Assembly (NCBI RefSeq): GCF_005889725.1
Contig: NZ_VCKX01000115.1
Span: 1 to 34,758 of the forward strand
DNA: 34,758 nt
Source of the DNA: Nonomuraea zeae
GTDB taxonomy: Bacteria; Actinomycetota; Actinomycetes; Streptosporangiales; Streptosporangiaceae
Reading direction: 5' to 3'
Shown piece after piece: positions 8,077 to 16,149 of this stretch. The notes beneath the pieces are model-generated. The model searched no databases, was not told the origin of the DNA, and saw only the letters and a program-made list of their open reading frames with translations. Numbering within the stretch: position 1 is the first letter of the stretch; each line of letters opens with the position of its first letter. Both the position numbers and the translations under genes were made by a program.

Positions 8077-9069
8077 ATGAACGCCGAGGACAACGGGCTG
8101 TCGGCCGTCGGGGTCGACGCCGATGACGAACGAATCTACCGAGACCTGCTGCGCCACCCGCGCGCGACCCTGCCCGAGCTCGCCGAGCGCACCGGCCGCA
8201 CGACGGTGGCGCTGCGCCGGGGGTTCTCCCGGTTGGAGGCGCTGGGCCTGGTCAGCCGCATGGCGGGACGTCCTGTCCGGTTCCTGCCGATCCGCCCGGA
8301 TGTCGCGGTGGCCGCCCTCATCTCGCGCAGGGAGGAGGGGCTGGCCCAGGCCCGGCTGGCCGCGCTCGCGCTGCTCGCCGAGACGCCCCGGATGGAGAAC
8401 CTGGCGCCGGAGGAGCTGGTCGAGGTCGTGCAGGGGCAGGCGGCTGTGGTGCAGCGATTCGCGCAGCTGCAGCAGTGCGCCACCGAGGAGCTGCTGGTGC
8501 TGGACCGGCCGCCGTACGCCCAGGACCCGACCCAGCAGAACGTCGCCGAGCTGGAACGCCTCGAACGCGGCGTGCTCGTCCGCGGCATCTACGACGTGTC
8601 GGCCCTGGAGATCCCCGGCAAGCTGCGCCTGGCCCAGGAGTCGGCCGCGGCCGGCGAGCAGGCCAGGATCAGCTCCGAGGTGCCCATGAAGCTGGCCATC
8701 GCCGACCGGCGCACCGCGATCCTGCCGCTGGGCACCGACGCCGCCGCCCATGCCGACAGCGCGGTCGTCGTCCACTCCTCGACGCTGCTCGACGCGCTGG
8801 TCACGCTCTTCGAGGTGCTGTGGCGCTCGTCGCTGCCGCTGCCCGCCAGGCCCGCCGAGGGCGTCGCCGCTCCGGCGGGCTCGCCCGACCCCGAGCTGTT
8901 CACGCTGCTGGCGGCCGGGCTCAAGGACGAGGCGGTGGCGCGCCAGCTCGGGGTGAGCCTGCGTACGGTGCACCGGCGGGTCAGCGAGCTGATGGAGCGG
9001 CTCGGTGCGCGCACCCGGTTCCAGGCCGGGCTGCTCGCCGCGCGGCGCGGCTGGTGGGGAGAGCTGTGA
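8077..9069 (+). CDS. TrmB-family regulator with C-terminal LuxR-type helix-turn-helix
   Basis: A 330-residue cytoplasmic transcription factor. Residues about 15-75 form a TrmB-type winged helix (DERIYRDLLRHPRATLPELA, then ALRRGFSRLEALGLVSR). The middle is a sensor-like region with an EELLVLDRPPY segment and many helices. Residues about 265-325 form a second, LuxR-type helix-turn-helix (LAAGLKDEAVARQLGVSLRT, then VHRRVSELMERLGARTRFQ). This architecture is widespread in actinomycetes, often beside exported enzymes, though ligands are mostly unknown. Starts at 8053 and 8077 are both possible and neither has a strong ribosome site. I favour 8077, which leaves the palindrome outside the gene. It is divergent from the Asp-box protein, its most likely target. 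Confidence 0.85.
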   Translation: MNAEDNGLSAVGVDADDERIYRDLLRHPRATLPELAERTGRTTVALRRGFSRLEALGLVSRMAGRPVRFLPIRPDVAVAALISRREEGLAQARLAALALLAETPRMENLAPEELVEVVQGQAAVVQRFAQLQQCATEELLVLDRPPYAQDPTQQNVAELERLERGVLVRGIYDVSALEIPGKLRLAQESAAAGEQARISSEVPMKLAIADRRTAILPLGTDAAAHADSAVVVHSSTLLDALVTLFEVLWRSSLPLPARPAEGVAAPAGSPDPELFTLLAAGLKDEAVARQLGVSLRTVHRRVSELMERLGARTRFQAGLLAARRGWWGEL

Positions 9070-9087
9070 CCAAGATTACGCACCTCA

Positions 9088-9099
9088 AACTGTACAGTT
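9088..9099. promoter_or_regulatory. Perfect 12-bp palindrome, probable repressor operator
   Basis: AACTGTACAGTT is perfectly self-complementary. It lies upstream of the MarR-MFS remnant, where a repressor site for an efflux operon is expected. TetR and MarR sites of this shape are common. Confidence 0.45.
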
Positions 9100-9115
9100 C
9101 AGGCTGTCGGATTTA

Positions 9116-9134
9116 ATGTCATAAAAGTGGACAT
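9116..9134. promoter_or_regulatory. Inverted repeat ATGTC-N9-GACAT
   Basis: The five-base arms flank an A-rich centre (ATAAAAGTG), just upstream of an AAGGG ribosome site and the ATG at 9140. It may be the second operator of the decayed MarR-MFS operon. Confidence 0.35.
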
Positions 9135-9139
9135 AAGGG

Positions 9140-9398
9140 ATGGACTTGCCGCCCGCAGTCCATGGCGAAGATCGTCATGACGCTGGAGCTCGGCGGGCTC
9201 GTGCAGCGGCATCCCGACCCCGCCGACGGCCGCCGCCAGCTCGTAACCCTCACCGACCAGGGGCGCGAGCGGCGGCTCGGCGACCGCAGGGCACGCGAGG
9301 AGTGGCTGGCCAGGGCCCTGCGGGAGCGGTGCGACGAGGACCAGCTGCGCGCCGTCATCGAGGTGATGGGACTGCTGGACGACGTGGCGCACTCGTGA
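9140..9398 (+). pseudogene. MarR-family regulator remnant, N-terminal half missing
   Basis: The recognisable part begins at RPQSMAKIVMTLELGGLVQR, the recognition helix and wing entry of a MarR winged helix. It continues through HPDPADGRRQLVTLTDQG, the typical wing, and the C-terminal dimerisation helices to DDVAHS. A full MarR protein has about 140 residues; roughly the first 60 are absent. A start codon with an AAGGG ribosome site remains at 9140, but it opens in a different frame from the MarR segment. The scar is therefore a deletion just after the start. The stop overlaps the GTG of the downstream MFS gene (GTGA), the normal coupling of a MarR-MFS efflux operon. A residual protein from the internal ATG at 9162 (78 residues) would lack most of its DNA-binding domain. 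Confidence 0.75.
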
Positions 9399-10799
9399 CC
9401 CGCCTGTCCACGCGGCTGTCCACGCGCTGGGGTGCCCTGCGCCGCCCGGCGGGCGGCGGGTTCGACCGCAGGCTGATCGCGCCGATGACCCTCGGCTCGG
9501 TGCTCAACCCGATCAACTCCTCGATGCTCGCCGTGGCCCTCATCCCGATCGGCCGGGCCTTCGACGCGCCACCGTCCCAGACCGCCTGGCTGATCACCGC
9601 CCTCTACCTCGCCACCACCGTCGGGCAGCCCGTCATCGGCCGCCTGGTGGACGCCTTCGGCCCCCGCCCGCTGTACCTGACGGGCACGGCGATGGTGGGT
9701 GTCGCCGGGCTGATCGGCATGTTCGCCCCCGAGCTGTGGGTGCTGGTCGTCTCCCGGGTGCTCCTGGGCCTCGGCACGTCGGCCGCGTACCCGGCGTCGA
9801 TGTTCCTGCTGCGCAGCGAGTCGGAACGGACCGGCACGACCAGCCCCAGCGGCATCCTGGCCGCCCTGTCGATCTCCAACCAGGTGGTCGCCGTCCTCGG
9901 GCCGCCTCTTGGCGGGCTGCTGATCGGGGCCGGCGGCTGGCACCTGATTCACGGTCAACGTGCCTCTCTCGGTGGCCTGCCTCGTCCTGGGCGCCCGGCG
10001 GCTGCCGCGCTCGGCCGCGCTCGCGAAGGACGGGCGGGGCGAGCGCATCGACGTGGCGGGCATGGCGCTGTTCGCCGGCGTGCTCACCGCGTTCATGCTG
10101 TTCCTGATGGACCCCGAGCCGGGCCGCTGGTACCTGCCCGTGCTCACCGCCGTCCTGGGCGCCGCCTTCGTGGCGCGCGAGCTGCGCGCCCGGACCCCGT
10201 TCCTCGACCTGCGGGTCCTGGGCGGCAACGCCCCGCTGCTGGCCACCTACGCCCGCCAGCTCCTGGCCTTCGTCACCTCCTACGCCTTCATGTACGGCTT
10301 CACCCAGTGGCTGGAGGAGGGCCGCTCGCTCAGCCCGTCCGCCGCCGGGTTCGTCCTGCTGCCGATGTCGGGAGCCGCCATCGCCGTCACGGCCGTCACC
10401 GGTCGCCGCCCCGAGGTGCGCGGCAAGCTCGTGACGGGCGGCCTCGTGCAGATCCTCGGCTGCGCCGCCCTGCTGCTGATCGACTCCGCCAGCCCGATCT
10501 GGCTGCTCGCGGTGCTCGGCGCGGTCGTCGGCATCCCGCAGGGCCTCAACGGCCTGGCCAACCAGAACGCCCTCTACGCCCAGTCCGACCCGGCCAGGAT
10601 GGGGTCGTCGGCCGGGCTGCTGCGCACGTTCATGTATCTCGGCGCGCTGGCCGCCTCCGCCGCCAACGCCGCCTTCTACCGGGACGGCGCCACCACCGGC
10701 GGGCTGCATGACCTCGCCCGGCTGCTGCTGGCCGTCGCCGTGCTGTTCCTGGCCGTGACCGTCGCCGACCGCTCGCTGCGCCGCGTCGGCCGCTCGTGA
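9395..10799 (+). pseudogene. MFS drug-efflux transporter, frameshifted
   Basis: This gene encodes an MFS antiporter of the DHA2/EmrB type. The N-part has membrane segments from RRLIAPMTLGSVLNPINSSM through the motif-A loop GRLVDAFGPRPLYLTGTAMV and the motif-C-like segment VAVLGPPLGGLLIGAGGW. At about 9948 the frame is lost: after GGWHLI the expected FTVNVPLSVACLVLG continues in the next frame, consistent with one missing base. The C-part then runs intact through six or more membrane segments to RSLRRVGRS. The GTG start at 9395 overlaps the MarR remnant's stop. The N-terminus carries a 12-base tandem duplication (RLSTRLSTR). With MarR also damaged, the operon looks decayed, although a single-base assembly error at 9948 cannot be excluded for this gene alone. 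Confidence 0.82.
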
Positions 10800-10869
10800 C
10801 AGGCTTCCCGGTCAGCCGCTGCGAGCGCCACCCGCCGGTCGTCCTCGCCCGTGTCACCGCCGGCGACCG

Positions 10870-10904
10870 GGGCCGGCGTCCCTGACGATCGGGTACGCCG
10901 GCCC
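10870..10904. terminator. Hairpin terminator between convergent genes
   Basis: GGGCCGGCGT (10870-10879) pairs perfectly with ACGCCGGCCC (10895-10904) across a 15-base loop, between the MFS stop and the stop of the secreted protein at 10933. Confidence 0.65.
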
Positions 10905-10932
10905 GGCCCCCCTCACGGGACCTGAGGGCGGC

Positions 10933-11439
10933 TCAGCCGAGGTTCACCCTGGTGAGCGCGTTGGCCTTGGACGCCATGATGTTCACGTGGAACACCGACA
11001 TGTTGGTGGTGGTGCTCGACGTGGCCTGGCACACGAGCCGGACCACCCCCGAGGTCAGCACGGTGCGCGCCGTGCCGGTGGACAGGCTCGCGAGCTGGCC
11101 GTTGGGGAGCACCGTTGAGGCGACGCCGGTGTTGTTCGTGCTGTTGTCACTGATGATCAGTAAGGTGCAGGTCAGCGGCGCCGCCGTCGCCGTGTTGTTG
11201 CGGGCCGTCAGCGTCGCCACCGCCGTCCAGTGCCCGGCGGGGACGCTGAACTGGAAGGTGGCCGCCGCGTTGCCGGTCACGGTCCTGGTGGCGAACGTGT
11301 CCGCGATGATCACCTCGGGCGGCACCGCGGCGTGCGCCGGGGTCGCCGGTCCGAGGCCGGCGAGCGCGGCCACCGTGGCGAGCGCGGCGACGCAGGCCGC
11401 CCATCGCGCTCGCACCCTTGGCAGAGTCGAAGTGGGCAT
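10933..11439 (-). CDS. Secreted two-cysteine beta-rich protein, paralogue A of VPPEVI family
   Basis: A 168-residue exported protein. Residues 1-37 are a Sec signal ending TPAHA-A, and the mature chain starts AVPPEVIIADTF. The rest is Thr, Ala and Val rich with alternating beta-strand character (FQFSVPAGHWTAVATLTARN). It has two cysteines (LTCTLLI and RLVCQAT), probably a disulfide, and ends HVNIMASKANALTRVNLG. The ATG at 11439 follows a GAGGAG site. The protein at 31764-32267 shares the VPPEVI mature start, the cysteine spacing, nearly identical length and the terminal pattern, so the two are paralogues. No named family is recognised. An extracellular beta-sandwich role is inferred from composition only. 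It is divergent from the AA10 monooxygenase gene. Confidence 0.82.
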   Translation of the reverse strand: MPTSTLPRVRARWAACVAALATVAALAGLGPATPAHAAVPPEVIIADTFATRTVTGNAAATFQFSVPAGHWTAVATLTARNNTATAAPLTCTLLIISDNSTNNTGVASTVLPNGQLASLSTGTARTVLTSGVVRLVCQATSSTTTNMSVFHVNIMASKANALTRVNLG

Positions 11440-11614
11440 GAATCGATCACTCCTCGCATCCGGGGCGGTCCCCCGCCCGTCCGTTGCTCCGATGGTTCCG
11501 GACGCCGTTGCAGCCGCGTTGCGGCATGTCCGTGCCATGGCGCGCGCCGGCTGAACCCGCGCGGCCGCGAGCCCGTACCTCCTTGCAGGACGAGGCGCGG
11601 AGGGTGGCGGTCAC

Positions 11615-12409
11615 GTGCGGCAGCGGATCATGGGCGGGCGAGCGGGCGCCGGGCTGCTGCTGGCGGCGGCCCTGCTCGCCGGACTGGCCGGGCCGGCCGG
11701 GGCGCACGGCGCGCTGGAGAGCCCGCTCAGCCGGGCGGCGGCGTGCGGCGCGGACAGCTCGTTGACGGCGAAGGCGGCGGCCTGCCGCGCGGCGGCGAAA
11801 GTGCGCGGCTCCGCCATCCCCGGCGAATGGGACAACCTCCGGGTTGCGAACGTGGCGGGCAGGGACCGCGCGGTGATCCCGGACGGCAAGCTGTGCAGCG
11901 GCGGCCTGCCCGGTTTCAGGGGCCTCGACCTCGCCCGCGCCGACTGGCCCGCCACGACGCTGAAGCCGGGCGCCCGCCACACCTTCAAATACCGCGGCAC
12001 GATCGCGCACCGCGGCGCCTTCCGGCTCTACGTCACCAAGCCCGGCTACGACCCGGCCAAGCCGCTGAAGTGGGCCGATCTGGAGCGCAAACCCTTCGTC
12101 AAGGTCACCGACCCGAAGCTGGTGGACGGCTCGTACACCTTCACCGGCCGGCTCCCCAGCGGCAGGACCGGCCGCCACCTGATCTACACGATCTGGCAGA
12201 ACTCCGACACGCCGGACACCTACTACTCCTGCTCCGATGTGATCTTCAGCGGCCGGGCCACCAGCGCGCCGGCCAGGCCCGTCGCCGCCTCCCAGCCCGC
12301 GGGCGGGAGCGGCCTCCCCTGGCCGGCGGGCGTGGCGATCCTGCTCGTGGCAGGGGCCGGAACGGCGGGCGCCATCGCCGTCCGGGCCGGCCGGCGCCGT
12401 CTGCGGTAG
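11615..12409 (+). CDS. AA10 lytic polysaccharide monooxygenase with C-terminal membrane anchor
   Basis: A 264-residue copper enzyme. The signal peptide (residues 1-30) ends GPAGA, so the mature chain begins with His31 (HGALESPLSRAAAC). This is the amino-terminal histidine required for the AA10 histidine brace, and the second brace histidine is probably His132 in TIAHRGAFRLYVTKPGYDP. The family signature YTIWQNSDTPDTYYSCSDV occurs at 191-209, and the cysteines at 44, 57, 94 and 206 suit disulfides. Instead of a carbohydrate module, the C-terminus has an Ala/Pro linker, a transmembrane helix at about 233-257 and an Arg-rich tail, so the enzyme is likely tethered outside the membrane. Substrate may be chitin, cellulose or the cell's own glycan. 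The GTG at 11615 and the ATG at 11630 are both possible starts. Confidence 0.9.
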   Translation: MRQRIMGGRAGAGLLLAAALLAGLAGPAGAHGALESPLSRAAACGADSSLTAKAAACRAAAKVRGSAIPGEWDNLRVANVAGRDRAVIPDGKLCSGGLPGFRGLDLARADWPATTLKPGARHTFKYRGTIAHRGAFRLYVTKPGYDPAKPLKWADLERKPFVKVTDPKLVDGSYTFTGRLPSGRTGRHLIYTIWQNSDTPDTYYSCSDVIFSGRATSAPARPVAASQPAGGSGLPWPAGVAILLVAGAGTAGAIAVRAGRRRLR

Positions 12410-12505
12410 CCGGGGATCCGGCGGCACCTGAAGCGGATGGGCAGCAAACCGTAAGCGCGTCCCGGCAGGCTGGGGCCATCAGTCAGTCAGCCGGAGGAGT
12501 GCGCA

Positions 12506-13042
12506 ATGAGGAAGCTCATCGAGTCGACGTTCGTGACGCTGGACGGGGTCATCAGCTCGCCCGAGGTCTGGGGGCCGCCGTACTGGGACGAGGAGCACAA
12601 CGACTACTCCGCCAAGCTGCTCTTCTCCTCCGACGCGTTGCTCCTGGGCCGCGAGACGTACCAGGGCTTCGCCGAGGCGTGGGGGCAGCGGTCGGGTGAC
12701 CCGTACACCGACCGGATCAACAGCCTGCCCAAGTACGTCGCCTCCACCACGCTGACGGAGGCGGGCGACTGGAACGGCACCCTGATCGAGGGGGACGTCG
12801 CCGCCGCCGTGGCCGGGCTGAAGCGGCAGCCGGGCGAGAACATCCTGAAGTTCGGCAGCGGCGAGCTCGATCGCACGCTGATGGCGAACGGGCTGGTCGA
12901 CGAGCTCCACCTCTGGACGTTCCCCGTCATCGCGGGCCGCGGTGACCGCCTCTTCGACGAGCTGGACGTCACCCACCTGAACCTGCTGGAGACGACGCGC
13001 TTCAAGTCCGGCATCGTGGTGCTCACGTACGGGCCGAAGTAG
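12506..13042 (+). CDS. Dihydrofolate reductase-like / RibD C-terminal domain protein
   Basis: A 178-residue single-domain protein. It begins MRKLIESTFVTLDGVISSPE, the strand-turn-GV pattern shared by RibD_C and YyaP-type proteins. It continues through ALLLGRETYQGFAEAW (NADPH-side helix), KFGSGELDRTLMANGLVDEL, and the terminal HLWTFPVIAGRGDRLFDE and LNLLETTRFKSGIVVLTYGP. It probably binds NADPH, but members are rarely true folate reductases and are often stand-alone proteins of unknown substrate. A GGAGGAG ribosome site lies seven bases before the ATG. The gene lies 96 bases after the AA10 gene and 54 bases before the GAF gene on the same strand, so loose co-transcription is possible. Confidence 0.9.
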   Translation: MRKLIESTFVTLDGVISSPEVWGPPYWDEEHNDYSAKLLFSSDALLLGRETYQGFAEAWGQRSGDPYTDRINSLPKYVASTTLTEAGDWNGTLIEGDVAAAVAGLKRQPGENILKFGSGELDRTLMANGLVDELHLWTFPVIAGRGDRLFDELDVTHLNLLETTRFKSGIVVLTYGPK

Positions 13043-13096
13043 CCCCGGGGGTCGGGGGCGCGGCGTACCCACGCGGCGGCAGTGGCAGGATCAGAC

Positions 13097-13681
13097 ATGA
13101 TGGACATTCTTGAGCCGGCGCACCCGCCGCGCGAACAGCCGCCGCCGAGCCGGGCATTCCACCGGATGCCCGGCACGCGGGGGTCGTCGCTGCGCGTGTT
13201 CCTGGATCCCGGCCTGGGGCTGAGCTCCGATCGGCAGCGGGTCGCCGAAACCACGCTGGACGCCGCGATCGAGCTGGCGGACGCCGACATGGGCAACGTG
13301 CAACTGACCGACCCGGAGGCCGGGGGGCTGCGCATCGCCGCGCAGCGCGGGTTCGGCGAGCCGTTCCTGCGCTTCTTCGAGGTCGTACGCGACGAGGACG
13401 GCTCGGTGTGCGGCCGGGCGATGAAGCAGATCGCGCCGATGATGGTCCGCGACGTCGCGCTGGACCCCGACCTGGCCGGCACCCCTACGCTGCGGATCCT
13501 GCTGGGCGCCGGGGTGCGCACGGTGCATTCCACCCCCTTGCTGGACGAGACGGGCACGATGCTGGGCATGCTGTCGGTCCACTACCGGGAGGTACGCCAG
13601 TTCGCCGAGGTGAGCCAGCGGCTCATGTGGCCGCTCGCCCGGCGGGCGGGTCGCCTGCTGCGCGCCTGCCCGCCTGGGTAA
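13097..13681 (+). CDS. GAF-domain protein
   Basis: A protein of about 194 residues, mostly a single GAF domain. The segment QRVAETTLDAAIELADADMGNVQLTDPEAGGLRIAAQ-type strand-helix pattern at about 48-84 leads to GSVCGRAMKQ, the allowed-entry loop, then MVRDVALDPDLAGTPTLRIL, GVRTVHSTPLLDETGTMLGM and LSVHYREV. The last segments match the C-terminal half of GAF domains found in sensor kinases and phosphatases. No kinase, phosphatase or DNA-binding part is attached. Starts at 13097 and 13100 are both served by AGGA; an upstream GTG at 13082 is less likely. The gene precedes the SARP regulator by 108 bases, and a signalling link is possible but unproven. Its stop lies inside a cluster of alternative hairpins. 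Confidence 0.85.
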   Translation: MMDILEPAHPPREQPPPSRAFHRMPGTRGSSLRVFLDPGLGLSSDRQRVAETTLDAAIELADADMGNVQLTDPEAGGLRIAAQRGFGEPFLRFFEVVRDEDGSVCGRAMKQIAPMMVRDVALDPDLAGTPTLRILLGAGVRTVHSTPLLDETGTMLGMLSVHYREVRQFAEVSQRLMWPLARRAGRLLRACPPG

Positions 13682-13744
13682 CCCCTGAATCTGCGACTCT
13701 CACCACTATGGGTAGAGGCCTTAGGGGTTGTCCCCCATAGGGGG
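13680..13744. promoter_or_regulatory. Cluster of overlapping inverted repeats upstream of the SARP gene
   Basis: Three mutually exclusive pairings occur. AACCCCT (13680-13686) pairs with AGGGGTT (13723-13729), CTATGGG (13706-13712) with CCCATAG (13734-13740), and CCCCC (13732-13736) with GGGGG (13740-13744). AGGGG (13723-13727) could also pair with CCCCC (13732-13736). The cluster could be the GAF-gene terminator, an operator, or an attenuator-like switch. Confidence 0.4.
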
Positions 13745-13789
13745 CCGCCGAGAATCTTGAAACCACGGATCTCGGCGAAGGACGTGGCG

Positions 13790-15613
13790 ATGATGAAATT
13801 CGGCTTGCTGGGCACGGTGGCCCTCTGGAGAGGGGACGGCGAGATCAGGCTCGCCACCAAGCGCTCCAAAGCGGTCATGGCTCGGCTGCTCCTGTCGCCC
13901 GGCCGCCTCGTCAGCCTCGACTCCCTGGTGGACGGCCTGTACGGCGAGAGCCCCGCCAAGAGCGCGCGCAATCAGGTCCATCGTGGTGTGGGCGAGTTGC
14001 GCAAGCACCGTGTGGCCGTGGTCGAGCGCGACGGCTCGTACCTGCTGGACGCGGGCATCGACGCGGTGGACGCCTGGCGGTTCAGGGACCTGATCGAGCG
14101 GGCGGGCTCGGCGGCGCGGCCGGCGTTCCGGGCCGAGCTCCTGCGTGCGGCGCTCAAGCTGTGGCGGGGGCCCGCGCTGGCCGGTCTGGACAGCGAGGTC
14201 TTCCGCTCGATGGCGGTGGAGTGGGAGGAGCGGCGGCTCGGCGCCGTACAGGATCGGATCGAGGCGGACCTGGCGGTCGGGCGGCACGACGAGCTCATCC
14301 CTGAGCTGCGGCGGCTGATCGAGGAGCATCCGCTGCGCGAGCGGTTCCACTGGCAGCTCATGGTGGCTTGTTATCGCGCTGGACGCGCTGGAGAGTCCAT
14401 CGCCGCGTACACCCGGCTTCGGGAGGACCTGGCGGAGGAGCTGGGGATCGATCCGTCGCTTGAGGTGCGGCGGCTGTACGAGCAGATCCTCCGCCAGGAG
14501 CCCGTCATGAGCGCGTACGGCACGGGTGCGCACGTGCAGCATGGTCTGAGCGGTTACAGCTCGGGCGCCCATGGCCCGGTGCCTCGGCAGATTCCCCGGC
14601 GTCCGGTACGGATCGCCGGTCGCGGGGCGGAGCTGCGGCGGATCCAGGCGGCGCTGGAGAACGGCAGCCGCGCGGTCGCCATCACCGGCCCGGCCGGATC
14701 GGGCAAGACCACGCTGGCGCTGGAGGCGGCCCATCGGGCGGCGGAGATGTTCCCGGACGGCTCGCTCTACAGCGCCGTCCCGGCCGACGCGGTGCCGAGC
14801 ATGCTGCGCGCGCTCGGCGAGACGCGCGTGCCCGAGCGTCCCGACGAGCGTGGCGGCCGCCTGCGCACGCTGCTCGCCGACCGGCGGATCCTCATCCTGC
14901 TGGAGAACGTGACCAGCGCGGCCCAGGTCCGCCCGCTCCTCCCGGCCGGCGAGACGTGCGCCCTCATCGCGACCGGCCGGGCGTCCATGGCCTCCTTGCG
15001 CGAGGCCGTGCGGATCCCGCTGGGGGAGCTGCCGCCCGATGACGCGTGGGCGCTGCTCGCCGGCGGCGCGGGCGCGCACCGGCTGGCTGCCGAGCCCGAG
15101 GCCGCCCGGCGGGTGAGCGAGCTGTGCGGCGGCCTGCCGCTGGCGCTCGACATCGCGGCCGCGAAGCTGGCGGCCAAACCGCACTGGCGAGTCGCCACCC
15201 TGGCCGCGCGCCTGGAGGATCGTGATCGGATCCTGGGCGAGCTGCGCCACGACGACCTGGACGCGCGGCCCGCGCTCGACGCCGGCTACCAGGCCCTGCC
15301 GCCCGACGCCCGGGCCCTGCTGCGCCTGATCGGCTACTACGGGAGCGCCGAGCTCTCCCTGCTGGAGGCGTCCCGGCTCCTGGAGGTCACCCTGGAGGAG
15401 GCCGAGGAGCTGATCGAGGCGCTCATCGACGCCCGCGTCGTCACCGTGCCCGGGGTCGGGGACGGGCTGGGGGCCACGTACCGGTGCGGCAACCTGGTGC
15501 TCGCGCATGCGCGGGCGCGGGCGCTGGCCGAGGATCCGATCGCCGAGCTGGACGCCGCCGTGATCCGCGCACTCGCCGCCGTGCTCGCCCCGGCCGGCCA
15601 GTACTGCAGCTAG
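13790..15613 (+). CDS. SARP/AfsR-type transcriptional regulator with NTPase domain
   Basis: A 607-residue regulator. Residues about 1-90 form an OmpR-type winged helix (MKFGLLGTVALWRGDGEIRL, LATKRSKAVMARLLLSPGR). A bacterial transcriptional activation domain follows to about 240 (WRFRDLIERAG, then ELIPELRRLIEEHPLRERF and DPSLEVRRLYEQIL). An NB-ARC-like NTPase comes next, with a P-loop GPAGSGKTT at about 300-308, a Walker-B-like ILILLENV at about 367-374 and a GGLPLAL motif near 447. AfsR proteins usually add a TPR sensor domain (about 990 residues in total), which is absent here. Such proteins typically activate secondary-metabolite genes. The ATG at 13790 follows GAAGGA. The nearest metabolite-type gene is the lasso precursor 1.6 kb away, but a regulatory link is only speculation. 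Confidence 0.92.
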   Translation: MMKFGLLGTVALWRGDGEIRLATKRSKAVMARLLLSPGRLVSLDSLVDGLYGESPAKSARNQVHRGVGELRKHRVAVVERDGSYLLDAGIDAVDAWRFRDLIERAGSAARPAFRAELLRAALKLWRGPALAGLDSEVFRSMAVEWEERRLGAVQDRIEADLAVGRHDELIPELRRLIEEHPLRERFHWQLMVACYRAGRAGESIAAYTRLREDLAEELGIDPSLEVRRLYEQILRQEPVMSAYGTGAHVQHGLSGYSSGAHGPVPRQIPRRPVRIAGRGAELRRIQAALENGSRAVAITGPAGSGKTTLALEAAHRAAEMFPDGSLYSAVPADAVPSMLRALGETRVPERPDERGGRLRTLLADRRILILLENVTSAAQVRPLLPAGETCALIATGRASMASLREAVRIPLGELPPDDAWALLAGGAGAHRLAAEPEAARRVSELCGGLPLALDIAAAKLAAKPHWRVATLAARLEDRDRILGELRHDDLDARPALDAGYQALPPDARALLRLIGYYGSAELSLLEASRLLEVTLEEAEELIEALIDARVVTVPGVGDGLGATYRCGNLVLAHARARALAEDPIAELDAAVIRALAAVLAPAGQYCS

Positions 15614-15631
15614 CCGCTCCCGTACGGGCGG

Positions 15632-16092
15632 TCAGGCGGCTCGTCTGTGCGCGAGGTAGACGGCCGTGATGTAGTGCTCCGTCACCTCGCCGCCCAGCGC
15701 GTCCGCCGTCCGGCGATGTCGTCCAGGAGCGCGGCCCGGCGCTCGGGCGGCAGCTCGCGGACGGCGGCGAACGTGGCGTACAGCCCGACCAGCCGCTCGG
15801 TGGTCATGCTGGCCGACCAGCGGATGTTCTCGGCGCGGATGTCGTCGAAGGCGCCGGTGCCGCTCAGCTCGGTGACCCAGGCGTGGTGGTCGAGCGGCTC
15901 CATGGTCCCGAGCCGGCCGGCCGGGCGGTGCCGGTGGAGCACCCGGTTGAGCGCGGCGCGGAAGGGCGCCGGCCGCGACGGGTCTCCGTAGACGGTCCAC
16001 CAGGCGGCGAGCCAGCCGCCGGGGCGCAGCAGGCCGGCGATCTTGGGGATGGGCGTCCAGGTCGAACAGCTCCCGGCCTCGTGACCGGCTCT
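15632..16092 (-). pseudogene. Class I SAM-dependent methyltransferase remnant
   Basis: The readable part starts at WTPIPKIAGLLRPGGWLAAW, the post-motif-II helix and strand of a class I methyltransferase. It proceeds through WWTVYGDPSRPAPFRAALN and MTTERLVGLYATFAAVRELP to a frameshift near 15705, and then in the next frame to GGEVTEHYITAVYLAHRR and a stop at 15632. The N-terminal half with the SAM-binding glycine loop is missing. A stop codon closes the frame at 16093. Just upstream a start with an AAGGAAGAG ribosome site survives at about 16122 and reads ten codons into that stop. The scar is therefore a deletion behind a retained start plus a later one-base shift. The gene is convergent with the SARP gene. 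No function is expected. Confidence 0.75.
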
Positions 16093-16149
16093 CTATCCCG
16101 CCCATCGGCTTCCCTCCATGATCATCTCTTCCTTGCGCTGCTGCTGCTC

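Noticed and set aside
11447..12427. A 326-codon minus-strand frame opposite the AA10 gene
   Set aside because: No domain or ribosome site is visible, and the opposite strand has an intact signal peptide, histidine brace and family signature.
13721..15508. A 595-codon minus-strand frame opposite the SARP gene
   Set aside because: It has a Gln/Arg-rich shadow composition, and the sense strand has winged-helix, BTAD and P-loop motifs.
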